Source of the DNA: Lachnospiraceae bacterium
Lineage (GTDB): Bacteria; Bacillota; Clostridia; Lachnospirales; Lachnospiraceae
Direction of reading: 5' to 3'
Assembly: GCA_031280955.1 (NCBI GenBank)
Contig: JAITGA010000035.1
Location: 1-33,354 of the forward strand
DNA: 33,354 bases
Below, in pieces: positions 1 through 8,159 of this stretch. Position 1 is the first letter of the stretch; the number at the start of each line of letters is the position of its first letter. A model generated the notes under the pieces. That model was given only the letters and a program-made list of their open reading frames with translations. It ran no database searches and was not told the origin of the DNA. Both the position numbers and the translations under genes were made by a program.

Positions 1-1809
1 ATCATAACTGATAGCGGACACGCTGTCGTCGGGCATGGTAACGCTTACAGGTAGACCGTGCGTGTCATGGCTGAGACGTACCGTGCGACCGAGCGGGTCA
101 CACACCTCGGTCATGTTACCGCGGGTGTCATACGAAAGACGGGTGACACCGCCACAGGGTAAGGTTATCATCAGCGGGCGGTTATGGTCACTATACTCAA
201 TGCGGAGGATACCGCCGAGCGGGTCGGTCGAGGCGGTTACGTTACCGCGGCTGTCGTACTCATACAAATGGGTGTTGCCATTATAGTCGGTATGCAGGGT
301 ACGGTTGTTGTCGTCATCATAGCCGAAATGTTCAGAGCGTGTCCATTGCGAGATAGCGATGGTGCGGTACCTGACATCACGGATATAGTTGATGTAGTTG
401 TAGTTCTGAGTGGTAACGGTCGCTGTCTTCTTGTGGTCGGCATAGTTGATAGCGTAGACGCCGCCGTCGGCGAAGCGTTGGCGGGTGGTACGGGAGTTTG
501 AGTCATAGTCATTACTGAGGACGGTTATGCCAAGCGGGTTGATGACCTCGCATAAGAGACCGTCATAGGTATAAACGTAGCCGTAAGACGAACCGCAGGG
601 GTGGGTGGACTTGGTCAGGTAGCCGTCAGTGTAAGTATAGGTCACACTACGACCGCTGTGGTCACTTACACCGGTCATGAGGTCGCCGGGTGCGTCATAT
701 GTAAACGTAAGACTGCCGCCGGCGGTGGTGGCACTAATGAGTAGACCGTTTGTATACGTGAAAACGGTGGTGTTGCCGTTTGCGTCGGTGATGGAAACGA
801 GGCTGCCTTCAGCGTCAAAGGTATAGACATCAAGCGAGTGAAGCGTCAGTATGTGACCGGGTGGGCAGGACGTGAGGGTGCTATGGCAACCCGGCGGGGA
901 GATATAGCCGTCCGGTGATTTACGGTAGTTCTCAACGTGACCGTCGCCGAAGACGATTCGTACCGAGTCAGTACTATCAAGTAGGCGAATGTTATAGCAA
1001 TGCGTCCAGTTAGCTCCTAAAGCACCGGAACGCATGTCAGAGCCGATGATGGTGTTGTAGAAACGGACGAACGACAGCGGGTAGCGACCGGGGATGGTGA
1101 TGTCGTCTTTGGAGTATGTGAAGTTGCCGGTTGATAGGTTGATAGGGTCGCCGCCGGTGGCGGTATACTCTCGGTCACCGGCTAATGCGGACTTGATGGA
1201 GTCGGCTAAATCAGCGGGTAGAGCTGACAGTCCATACTCGATATTGGTCAAGTTCTCATTAGAGAGTGATAGTAGTTCGTTTATACTGTCAAATAGATGA
1301 TGTAGGCGGTTTGTGTATTCGCCGGTGCGAGTATTGAGGTCACTAAAGAGGCGGGCATACGACTGGTCGAGTTCTTTCACGCGAGATAGATGGCGGTCGA
1401 GGGCGCGGTTGGTGGTGGTTAAGGCTTCGCCGAGGACAGCGGCGGCACGCTTTAGTTCGGAGGCATGGACGCGTAGCTCTGTCGCCTGTTGGCGAAGGCT
1501 TTTTGCATTTTCACGGAAGATGACAGCGTTATTATGAGCGATAGAACGAGCGAGTTCATCGGGGAGTTCCTCGCCATAACGTTCGCCGCTTAGGCTACGG
1601 TGGTAGACGGTACGAACGGCACTAGTGGAGATCTGAGATTGTTCTATAGCGCGGACATCTAAGGCAGAAGCCTGTGATTCAAGCTCAATAGCCTGTGAAA
1701 TGTGAGAGGCGGAGAGCTGCTCCATCGAAGAAACCTTTGACATGATAGTGCGGATAACCTCTAGTTTTAGGCTGTTTATGCTTGATGTGTTATATGCTAT
1801 CAGGTTCAT
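1..1809 (-). CDS. RHS/YD-repeat protein, N-terminal 603 residues (runs off window)
   Basis: The reverse strand is open from ATG 1809 to base 1, so the C-terminus is missing. Residues 1 to about 215 are strongly helical and coiled-coil-like, with no signal peptide. Next comes an RHS entry segment (GGDPINLSTGNFTYSKDDI, resembling the DUF6531 region) and then repeated YD-type units such as YDSRGNVTASTDPLGG and YDTRGNMTEVCDPLGR. In this family the repeats form a shell that encloses a variable C-terminal toxin, which here would lie left of the window. The start is supported by GAGG eight bases upstream. Two small helical proteins precede it, 31 bases away, as in type VII (LXG-like) effector operons. 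RHS identity is seen directly; secretion by a type VII system and toxin activity are inferred. A wall-associated YD-repeat protein is the alternative, but no export signal is visible. Confidence 0.88.
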   Translation of the reverse strand, partial: MNLIAYNTSSINSLKLEVIRTIMSKVSSMEQLSASHISQAIELESQASALDVRAIEQSQISTSAVRTVYHRSLSGERYGEELPDELARSIAHNNAVIFRENAKSLRQQATELRVHASELKRAAAVLGEALTTTNRALDRHLSRVKELDQSYARLFSDLNTRTGEYTNRLHHLFDSINELLSLSNENLTNIEYGLSALPADLADSIKSALAGDREYTATGGDPINLSTGNFTYSKDDITIPGRYPLSFVRFYNTIIGSDMRSGALGANWTHCYNIRLLDSTDSVRIVFGDGHVENYRKSPDGYISPPGCHSTLTSCPPGHILTLHSLDVYTFDAEGSLVSITDANGNTTVFTYTNGLLISATTAGGSLTFTYDAPGDLMTGVSDHSGRSVTYTYTDGYLTKSTHPCGSSYGYVYTYDGLLCEVINPLGITVLSNDYDSNSRTTRQRFADGGVYAINYADHKKTATVTTQNYNYINYIRDVRYRTIAISQWTRSEHFGYDDDNNRTLHTDYNGNTHLYEYDSRGNVTASTDPLGGILRIEYSDHNRPLMITLPCGGVTRLSYDTRGNMTEVCDPLGRTVRLSHDTHGLPVSVTMPDDSVSAISYD

Positions 1810-1840
1810 GAGGAGTTCCTCGGTGGGTGGGTGGGCATCG

Positions 1841-2311
1841 TCAAAAAAGGGGTGAAGCGTCGAGATCGAGGAGTTCTGTGGTGAAGCGGTGGAGAAGGAT
1901 TCGGGATTCATCAGCAAGTGACTCAAACTCAGGAAGCAAGGATTTAAGCCTGATGGTTATGTCAAGGAATTTCGACTGTGTATCGGGGATAATGTATACG
2001 GTTTCGCATAATTCCTCTAATTTCGTACAAACATGGTGTATATCCTCGGCCAATCGGGTATTTAACAGTTGTAATCGTTGAATGAGTTCAAAACCTGTAA
2101 CCGGTTGGTGAACGATATTGTCTTGTGTTGACGGCGATGTGGTATGCCCACCCCCAAAAGCGGTATCTGATGGGTATGGGATGGAATCAATACTGCCACT
2201 ATTTCTGGCGTGCGAGGGGACACGTAAATGGACGGAGTTGGCGATATCCAACGCTTCAGTGATGGCAGACAGATAATTATGGCTTGTGGTGCCGATGAAA
2301 CCGTAGGGCAT
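1841..2311 (-). CDS. Small helical protein upstream of RHS gene (possible effector partner)
   Basis: This 156-residue protein lies between the 97-residue gene (9-base gap) and the RHS gene (31-base gap), all on the minus strand. Its start has GAGGT just upstream, and that site overlaps the stop region of the preceding gene, which suggests translational coupling. Residues 1-30 and about 70-155 look helical; the middle (about 35-70) is rich in Ser, Pro, Gly and Thr and probably disordered. It has no signal peptide or membrane segment. I do not recognise a named family. By position it could be an adaptor or chaperone for the RHS protein, as small helical partners are for LXG toxins. That role is inferred from context only. 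Confidence 0.68.
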   Translation of the reverse strand: MPYGFIGTTSHNYLSAITEALDIANSVHLRVPSHARNSGSIDSIPYPSDTAFGGGHTTSPSTQDNIVHQPVTGFELIQRLQLLNTRLAEDIHHVCTKLEELCETVYIIPDTQSKFLDITIRLKSLLPEFESLADESRILLHRFTTELLDLDASPLF

Positions 2312-2320
2312 AACATTACC

Positions 2321-2614
2321 TCATATTTGGAAGCCGTGTGACATCATAATCTCGTTTAGCTCAAACTCTTTGGTGGAAGAGGACATAAACAAGATAAGTT
2401 TGTTTAAGGTGGATAGTGCCATGAGGGATTTTAATCTATTTAGGTCTACGTTCTCGGTCATTGCGGAAATAGTCGATCCTGACAGTAGCGAAAGTAGCTG
2501 GTTTAATTGTGAATAATCGTTATCGGTGCGGGGTTGTAAATCACCGAATACGTGTCTATATAGTGAAGATGTTTGATCGTATATTTGACCATAATCGAGA
2601 AAAATCTCGCCCAT
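2321..2614 (-). CDS. 97-residue helical protein, WXG100/LXG-partner-like
   Basis: First gene of the minus-strand RHS operon. The protein is short, soluble and helical, with a Leu/Ser-rich centre (QLNQLLSLLSGSTISAMT), which fits the size and texture of the small WXG100-like partners encoded before type VII effectors. A canonical WXG turn is not visible, so family assignment is tentative. A GGGG stretch lies about nine bases before the ATG. A candidate promoter sits at 2640-2669. The next gene starts 9 bases after its stop. Confidence 0.66.
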   Translation of the reverse strand: MGEIFLDYGQIYDQTSSLYRHVFGDLQPRTDNDYSQLNQLLSLLSGSTISAMTENVDLNRLKSLMALSTLNKLILFMSSSTKEFELNEIMMSHGFQI

Positions 2615-2639
2615 ACTATCTACCCCGCAAATTTAGTTC

Positions 2640-2669
2640 ATACTAAAGAAATAACAAATAGTAGCGCAA
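2640..2669 (-). promoter_or_regulatory. Candidate promoter of the RHS operon
   Basis: On the minus strand TTGCGC (2664-2669) and TAGTAT (2640-2645) are separated by 18 bases, giving a short leader to the ATG at 2614. The -35 box is only a moderate match. Confidence 0.4.
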
Positions 2670-2885
2670 CGAAGCTATACGCCAGTTTCCGTGTTTCATG
2701 CAGTATTGTTATAATGTCTCGTTATATTCGGTCTATGTCTAGTTTAACTTAATCTTAGGTTGAAGGCAAGGTGAAATTACCAAATTTTTGTAAAGTTTTT
2801 GCATGGTTTTTTAACCCCATCCCATTTGCCACTCCTACTCCTTTTATATACAATATAGAAATGGAGCAGGTTAACCTCATCCCTC

Positions 2886-2915
2886 ATGGCAAGCTTCCGC
2901 TGAATGTGCTATAAT
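2886..2915 (+). promoter_or_regulatory. Candidate promoter for the GH4-kinase operon
   Basis: ATGGCA at 2886-2891 and a perfect TATAAT at 2910-2915 are 18 bases apart. They lie about 125 bases before the GH4 start, leaving a leader that contains an inverted repeat. The rest of the 2615-3042 gap is AT-rich and shows no gene. Confidence 0.5.
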
Positions 2916-2942
2916 ACCCTCAAGAGATAGCGGGTCGAACCA

Positions 2943-2975
2943 TAGCGGCTGTTTTTGCCACTTGGTTTGCCGCTA
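2943..2975 (+). promoter_or_regulatory. Inverted repeat in the GH4 leader
   Basis: TAGCGGC (2943-2949) and GCCGCTA (2969-2975) are perfect 7-base inverted arms 19 bases apart, downstream of the candidate -10 box. It could be an operator or an RNA hairpin; nothing in the sequence decides between them. Confidence 0.35.
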
Positions 2976-3042
2976 GATTACGGTGCAGGGTCACAACATA
3001 GAGCAAACGATACATTATCGTATAAACACAGGAGGTGAATAG

Positions 3043-4326
3043 ATGAAAAAACTAAAAGCAACGATTATCGGTGCGGGGAGTACGTACACCCCGGAGTTGA
3101 TTGAGGGCTTTACCGCCCGCAAGGAAATTTTGCCGTTTACCGAGTTTGCCTTGATGGATATTGACGAAAAGCGGTTGGCGATAGTCGGCGGTTTGGCGGA
3201 GCGGCAGATGAGGGCGGCAGGATATGAGGGTGATATCGTACTGACGACCGATTTGGACCAAGCGATTGATGAGGCAAATTTTGTCTTTGGTCAACTTCGG
3301 GTTGGCAAAATGGCAGCTCGGATTGTCGATGAAAAGATACCTCTCAAGTATGGATGTCTGGGGCAGGAGACGACGGGAGCGGGCGGTTTCATGAAAGCCC
3401 TGAGGACGATTCCGGTGATGATGGATATCGTCGAGCGGATGAAGAAGTTGGCAGCTGATGATGCCTGGATGGTGAATTTTTCCAATCCCTCAGGGATTAT
3501 CGCCCAAGCAGTCTTGACAGAGACGGATGCGAAGATGATTGGACTTTGCAACTGTGCTATCAATATGCTAAAGGAGATAGAGGACAAAATCGGGACAAAG
3601 GATTTTGACTATGAGTATCTTGGTCTCAACCACTTGAGCTTCATCACATCGGTCATCAAGCATGGTGACACAGAAAATCTGGTGGCGGCTTTGGCGGATC
3701 AAGGCGGACAAACGATGAAGAATGTACCGGAGATAGATTATGAACCGGCACTTTTGCGAGCGATTCCTTACATTCCCTCGTCATATTTGAGCTACTTCTA
3801 TACTCGTGAACAGCAAATAAACAAATGCCGCGAAGCAGAACAGAGCCGTGGTGAGGAGTGCCTTGATGTAGAAAACGCCTTGTTGGAGCAGTATAGCGAC
3901 CTGACACTGACGCAGAAGCCCACGGAACTCGAAAAGCGCGGCGGTTCGCTTTATTCAACAGCAGCAGTTTCTGTTGCCGAAGCGATTTATTGCGACAAAA
4001 AGGAAGTTCATGTTATCGCTGCCAAAAATGACGGAGCAATGCCATTTATGCGTGATGATGATGTCATTGAGGTGAAATGCCGAATTGGAAAAGATGGCGT
4101 AGTACCGCAACCGGTCAGTGTATACAATGAATATGTGATCGGGCTTATGCAAGCGGTCAAATCATACGAACGCCTAACAGTCAAAGCAGCTCTTGATGGC
4201 GATCGCGAGGCGGCACTTGCGGCATTGATGGTACATCCGCTGATTGGCGATTATGACAAAGCCGCACCAATGCTCAATGAAATGCTGGAAGCGAACAGGG
4301 AATATCTGCCAAGGTTTTTCACCTAA
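3043..4326 (+). CDS. GH4 family glycosidase, 6-phospho-beta-glucosidase-like
   Basis: A 427-residue protein with the hallmarks of glycoside hydrolase family 4, which cleaves by an NAD- and Mn-dependent redox/elimination mechanism. Residues 8-19 form the dinucleotide site (IIGAGSTYTPEL). GQETTGAGGF at 107-116 is typical of the 6-phospho-beta-glucosidase branch, and NFSNPSG lies at 145-151. The usual metal ligands match Cys169 (GLCN) and His197 (LGLNHLS). The segment after Cys169 reads CNCAIN where the branch usually has CNVPI, so exact substrate is uncertain; other GH4 specificities remain possible. It is cytoplasmic. AGGAGGTG stands 7 bases before the ATG. The kinase gene follows after 76 bases in the same direction, so the two probably act together. 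Confidence 0.9.
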   Translation: MKKLKATIIGAGSTYTPELIEGFTARKEILPFTEFALMDIDEKRLAIVGGLAERQMRAAGYEGDIVLTTDLDQAIDEANFVFGQLRVGKMAARIVDEKIPLKYGCLGQETTGAGGFMKALRTIPVMMDIVERMKKLAADDAWMVNFSNPSGIIAQAVLTETDAKMIGLCNCAINMLKEIEDKIGTKDFDYEYLGLNHLSFITSVIKHGDTENLVAALADQGGQTMKNVPEIDYEPALLRAIPYIPSSYLSYFYTREQQINKCREAEQSRGEECLDVENALLEQYSDLTLTQKPTELEKRGGSLYSTAAVSVAEAIYCDKKEVHVIAAKNDGAMPFMRDDDVIEVKCRIGKDGVVPQPVSVYNEYVIGLMQAVKSYERLTVKAALDGDREAALAALMVHPLIGDYDKAAPMLNEMLEANREYLPRFFT

Positions 4327-4402
4327 GATGTTTTGGCAGATGGTACTCGGAAATACAGACGATTTCTTTTTGGCAGTAAAGTAACGAAGCGGAGGGGAAA
4401 CC

Positions 4403-5398
4403 ATGAAAAAGCTGATATTTGGAATTGATGGCGGCGGCACGAAGAGTCACATGGCTGTTTTTGACCAACTCGGTCAATGTGTGGCGATTGGCAAGCACGG
4501 CCCCTTGAATCACGAAAGTATGGCGGGAGCATTTGCGCAGTTAGAACCGGAACTATCAGGTTTTATCAAAAGTACCCTGGCAAAGGTGAATGCCAAACCC
4601 GAAGATGTGAGCTATGCGGTGATGGGGATTGCCGGAGTGGATACCATCAAGCAACATGCGATTATCTCAGCAATGGTTGACAGGATTGGTTTACAGGATT
4701 ATCTGCTTTGTAATGATGCGTTTCTGGGGATTCCTGCCGGATGTCCCGGCGGAGTCGGGATATGTGCTATCAATGGCACAGGCTCGACGATGGCGGCGAT
4801 TGACCATAGCGGCAGAACAGTTCAAATTGGCGGGATTGGTGCATTCAGCAATGATTGCGGCGGTAGTTCATGGTTTGGCGAGAGACTGTTGGCAGCAGTA
4901 TATGGTGATTTGTTCAAGTGTGAGACCAACACGGTAATGACAGGAATGTTGATGGAATGTCTGGGTGTAACAGATGCGGATGACTACGTAGAGGCAATCA
5001 CGAAGCAATTTGAAGACGGGACTATTAGTTATGCGAGTATCAACCGCATGGTGTTTGAAGCCGCCGCTGAAGATGACGAAATGGCGATTAGGATACTTGA
5101 TGAATCGGCAGCTCATTATGCCGGAGGGATTACATATCTGGCGACCAACATGGATTTCCCGGCAGAGGAAACACTTCACGTCACCTTGGCGGGTTCGGTT
5201 TTTGTCAAGGAAAAAGTCCGGGTATTACCGAATCTGTTGGCAGCGAAAGTTCATGACAGACTTCCGGGGCGCAAGGCGATATTCCACCCCCTTGCCACCG
5301 TACCTGTTGCCGGAGCAGTATATTTGGCTTCCATCAAAGCCGGATTCGACCTCGACATCGCCGCAATATCTAAGGCTTTGGCAGAAAATGGATTGTAG
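4403..5398 (+). CDS. BadF/BadG/BcrA/BcrD-family sugar kinase (N-acetylglucosamine kinase-like)
   Basis: A 331-residue ASKHA-fold kinase. The phosphate-1 loop is FGIDGGGTKSHMAVFD (residues 6-21), a likely catalytic Asp is at 105 (CNDAFLG), the phosphate-2 loop is AINGTGST, and the adenosine motif is TLAGSVF near residue 270. Length and motifs match the family that includes GlcNAc/MurNAc/glucosamine kinases. It would phosphorylate a sugar in the cytoplasm with ATP. It follows the GH4 gene, which needs a 6-phosphorylated substrate, so it may supply that substrate when no PTS is used; this coupling is inference. GGAGGGG lies seven bases before the ATG. Confidence 0.85.
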   Translation: MKKLIFGIDGGGTKSHMAVFDQLGQCVAIGKHGPLNHESMAGAFAQLEPELSGFIKSTLAKVNAKPEDVSYAVMGIAGVDTIKQHAIISAMVDRIGLQDYLLCNDAFLGIPAGCPGGVGICAINGTGSTMAAIDHSGRTVQIGGIGAFSNDCGGSSWFGERLLAAVYGDLFKCETNTVMTGMLMECLGVTDADDYVEAITKQFEDGTISYASINRMVFEAAAEDDEMAIRILDESAAHYAGGITYLATNMDFPAEETLHVTLAGSVFVKEKVRVLPNLLAAKVHDRLPGRKAIFHPLATVPVAGAVYLASIKAGFDLDIAAISKALAENGL

Positions 5399-5420
5399 AT
5401 AAAAGTATGTATAGAGAGTA

Positions 5421-5454
5421 AAACAAGCCTTGGCGACAACACCAAGGCTTGTTT
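5421..5454. terminator. Bidirectional rho-independent terminator
   Basis: Perfect 13-base inverted arms (5421-5433 and 5442-5454) around an 8-base loop, with A-rich and T-rich ends. It lies between the convergent kinase and GH31 genes and can serve both. Confidence 0.85.
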
Positions 5455-5483
5455 AGTTAAATTGAGTTTGCGGGAATCTCTCG

Positions 5484-7883
5484 TTACTGCGCCGTGAACT
5501 CCCCGTTTCCGTTCAAAGTGACCAGGGTATCATTTTCGTCCACGGTGAATGGCACAGTCACCGTTTTGGCGATGAAATTCACCAACCTTACCGTATGTTC
5601 CCCCGTTGCATTTACTTTGACGATGATTTGCCCGTCTTCGTTCTCGGCAGTAATGCGGAGTGGGGTGGTTACGCTACCTTTGTTTTGGTCACAGATAACT
5701 GCCTCTGCTTTGCTACCTTTTTGCAAGGCATAAATGCTTAGCAGCGGTTTGTCGGCAAGGGCATAATCAGGACAATCATCACAGCTCCCGGTAGCGATAA
5801 TCGAGTTTTCCCGTACCATAAGTGGTAGGCTTAGATAATCATACTTTTCCCGATAATAACTGCCGCCGTTTCTTACCGTGCCATCGAGCAGACTAGTCCA
5901 TACTCCGGCAGGAAGATAATACTCGGCGATACTGTCATCACGGAAAATCGGGGCAACGAGAAGATTGTCACCAAGCAAATATTGCTTGTCAAGGTAATCA
6001 CAGGCGCGGTCATCGGTGAACTCCATGACCATGCTCCGCATCATCGGAATACCGCTCTTCGATGTCGCTACGGCATTGGCGAAGAGATAAGGCATCAAGC
6101 GGTTTTTGAGGCGGGTAAAGAAGCGTACCACATCGACAGCTTCATCATCGTAAGCCCACGGGACACGGTAAGATGAAGAACCGTGCAGGCGGCTATGCGA
6201 TGAAAGCAGACCAAATGCACACCAGCGTTTGTACACATCGGCAGTTGAGGTTTGTTCAAAACCGCCGATATCATGACTCCAGTAGCCAAAGCCGGACATC
6301 ATCAGTGAGAGTCCGCCCCGCAGACTTTGCTCCATTGACTCGAAATCGGACCAGCAATCCCCACCCCAATGGACGGGATACTTTTGTCCGCCTGCGGTAG
6401 CCGAACGGGCGAATAGGACGGCATCGCCGACACCGCGTTTTTCTTCCAATAGCTCAAAGACACATTGGTTGTATATATGGGTATAGTAATTGTGCATTTT
6501 GTAAGGGTCTGAATTATCGTAATAGAGGATTCCTTCAGTCGGGATACGTTCGCCGAAATCCGTCTTGAAGCAATCGACACCCATATCCATCAGGGCGGCG
6601 AGCTTTTTCTTATACCATTTATATGCGTGAGGATTGGTGAAATCTACCAAAGCCATGCCCGGTTGCCACATATCCCATTGCCAGACATCGCCACTCAACT
6701 TTTCAACGAAGTAGCCTCTATCCAATCCCTCATCGAAAAGGCATGACTCCTGAGCAATATAAGGATTGATCCATACGCAAATATTGAGTCCCTTTGCCTT
6801 GATTCGCTGGAGCATCCCGACAGGGTCAGGGAAAACACGACTATCCCAGGTGAAGTCACTCCAGTGAAAATCTTTCATCCAGAAACAGTCGAAATGGAAA
6901 GTACGCAGGGGAATACCACGTTCAATCATGCCGTCTACGAAGCTCATTACCGTTTGTTCGTCATAGTTGGTGGTAAAAGAAGTCGAAAGCCACAGCCCAA
7001 ATGTCCATGGTGGCGGCAGGGCAGGCTTTCCGGTCAAATCAGTATAGCGGGTGAGGACTTCTTTCATCGACGGTCCGTTGATAAGATAATAGTCAAGAGT
7101 GCCGCCGGGAACGGAGAAAGCGGTGCGGGTCGTCATTTCCGAGGCGATTTCAAATGATACCCGTTCAGGATGATTGACGAAAACCCCGTAACCACGATTG
7201 GTGACATAAAAAGGAATGTTCTTGTATGCCTGTTCGGTGGATGTGCCGCCATCTTCATTCCAGATATCAAGGCTCTGCCCGTTTTTGGCAAAAGCGGTGA
7301 AACGTTCGCCGGTACCATACACTAACTCGCCAACTCCGAGTGACAGCATTTGCCGCATATATGTTTCTGTATCATCGCCCGGGTCATAGAACAAACCTTT
7401 CCAGTCAGTCTTCATCAAGCCAAAGTCACGTCCGGTGCTTTTCGTGATCAGCTCGTATGCGGGATTATCACTATTGCCATCGCCGGAGGCTTCGTTGGCC
7501 GAATCGGTCAACGCCCGTTTGTATGCCATCGACCAGGATTTTTTCGTAATCTCCAATCGTAATGTGCCACTAGAAATGGTGATTAACTCATCACTATCTT
7601 CTACTGTGAGCGGCAATTCATCATTTAATTCCAAGTCGAAATTAGGAGTTGTGGGTACCGCCCCTTTGTAATGGAAAGTGCGGACTCTCAAGATTTCCTT
7701 GGCGGGTGAGGTGATTTCGACAGTCAAGTTGATGCCGCCGAGGGTGTCGCCACGATGATTGATGTGTTGGGTGGGAGCAAGTAAGCTCACTTTGGTTTCG
7801 CTAATCTTGGTAAAATACACTTCCTTGGGAGCAAAACACGCACAACCTTCTTTTTGCAACCAGCATCCGTTACTGAACTTCAT
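5484..7883 (-). CDS. GH31 alpha-xylosidase (YicI-like)
   Basis: A 799-residue protein with strong resemblance to the YicI alpha-xylosidase branch of family 31, which removes non-reducing alpha-1,6-xylose from xyloglucan oligosaccharides. The nucleophile is Asp442 in CFKTDFGERIPTEG and the acid/base is Asp509 in PVHWGGDC, spaced as in YicI. Other conserved parts are FHFDCFWMKDFHW (329-341) and SGFGYWSHDIGGFE (530-543). There is no signal peptide, so it works inside the cell. A longer reading from 7946 is possible, but AGAGGAG directly before ATG 7883 decides the start. A promoter (7998-8026) and a leader hairpin lie upstream, divergent to GH3. Confidence 0.93.
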   Translation of the reverse strand: MKFSNGCWLQKEGCACFAPKEVYFTKISETKVSLLAPTQHINHRGDTLGGINLTVEITSPAKEILRVRTFHYKGAVPTTPNFDLELNDELPLTVEDSDELITISSGTLRLEITKKSWSMAYKRALTDSANEASGDGNSDNPAYELITKSTGRDFGLMKTDWKGLFYDPGDDTETYMRQMLSLGVGELVYGTGERFTAFAKNGQSLDIWNEDGGTSTEQAYKNIPFYVTNRGYGVFVNHPERVSFEIASEMTTRTAFSVPGGTLDYYLINGPSMKEVLTRYTDLTGKPALPPPWTFGLWLSTSFTTNYDEQTVMSFVDGMIERGIPLRTFHFDCFWMKDFHWSDFTWDSRVFPDPVGMLQRIKAKGLNICVWINPYIAQESCLFDEGLDRGYFVEKLSGDVWQWDMWQPGMALVDFTNPHAYKWYKKKLAALMDMGVDCFKTDFGERIPTEGILYYDNSDPYKMHNYYTHIYNQCVFELLEEKRGVGDAVLFARSATAGGQKYPVHWGGDCWSDFESMEQSLRGGLSLMMSGFGYWSHDIGGFEQTSTADVYKRWCAFGLLSSHSRLHGSSSYRVPWAYDDEAVDVVRFFTRLKNRLMPYLFANAVATSKSGIPMMRSMVMEFTDDRACDYLDKQYLLGDNLLVAPIFRDDSIAEYYLPAGVWTSLLDGTVRNGGSYYREKYDYLSLPLMVRENSIIATGSCDDCPDYALADKPLLSIYALQKGSKAEAVICDQNKGSVTTPLRITAENEDGQIIVKVNATGEHTVRLVNFIAKTVTVPFTVDENDTLVTLNGNGEFTAQ

Positions 7884-7925
7884 GTTGTTCTCCTCTTTTC
7901 TCGTGATGGTGAGTGTGGTGTGGTC

Positions 7926-7956
7926 GAGTATCAAGCTTAGTAGCAAGTTGATACTC
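7926..7956 (-). promoter_or_regulatory. 9-base inverted repeat in GH31 leader
   Basis: GAGTATCAA (7926-7934) and TTGATACTC (7948-7956) are perfect arms with a 13-base loop, within the predicted GH31 5' leader. It may be a repressor operator or an RNA hairpin controlling GH31. Confidence 0.5.
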
Positions 7957-7997
7957 TTTCTATCATGCCCGGAGGCAATAGCAATTCTATAAGTATA

Positions 7998-8026
7998 ACT
8001 ATAATCAAAAGAACGAATAAAAGCAA
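7998..8026 (-). promoter_or_regulatory. Promoter of the GH31 gene
   Basis: Minus-strand TTGCTT (8021-8026) and TATAGT (7998-8003) with exact 17-base spacing. The predicted leader is about 108 bases. Confidence 0.6.
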
Positions 8027-8054
8027 ATTGTATTTACCCCACATTTTTTCTTGC

Positions 8055-8078
8055 TCATTTCTTGGTTCATTTCTTGGT
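8055..8078. promoter_or_regulatory. Perfect 12-base tandem direct repeat, candidate operator
   Basis: TCATTTCTTGGT occurs twice back to back (8055-8066, 8067-8078) between the divergent GH31 and GH3 promoters. It ends just upstream of the expected GH3 -35 region. AraC-type activators usually bind direct repeats at such positions, and an AraC-type gene lies 3 kb away; binding is inferred. Confidence 0.5.
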
Positions 8079-8089
8079 GAATTTTCTAC

Positions 8090-8118
8090 TGGATTTTTGT
8101 CACTTACCACATTATAAT
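8090..8118 (+). promoter_or_regulatory. Promoter of the GH3 gene
   Basis: A perfect TATAAT (8113-8118) follows a poor -35 (TGGATT, 8090-8095) at 17 bases. A weak -35 with a strong -10 is typical of an activator-dependent promoter. Confidence 0.55.
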
Positions 8119-8159
8119 GAGAGAAGACAACACCACACATATTTGCAGAAGGGAAATAT

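Noticed and set aside
35..512. Plus- and minus-strand frames opposite or within the RHS repeats
   Set aside because: The minus-strand YD-repeat frame is continuous through this region and explains the sequence; the others are shadows.
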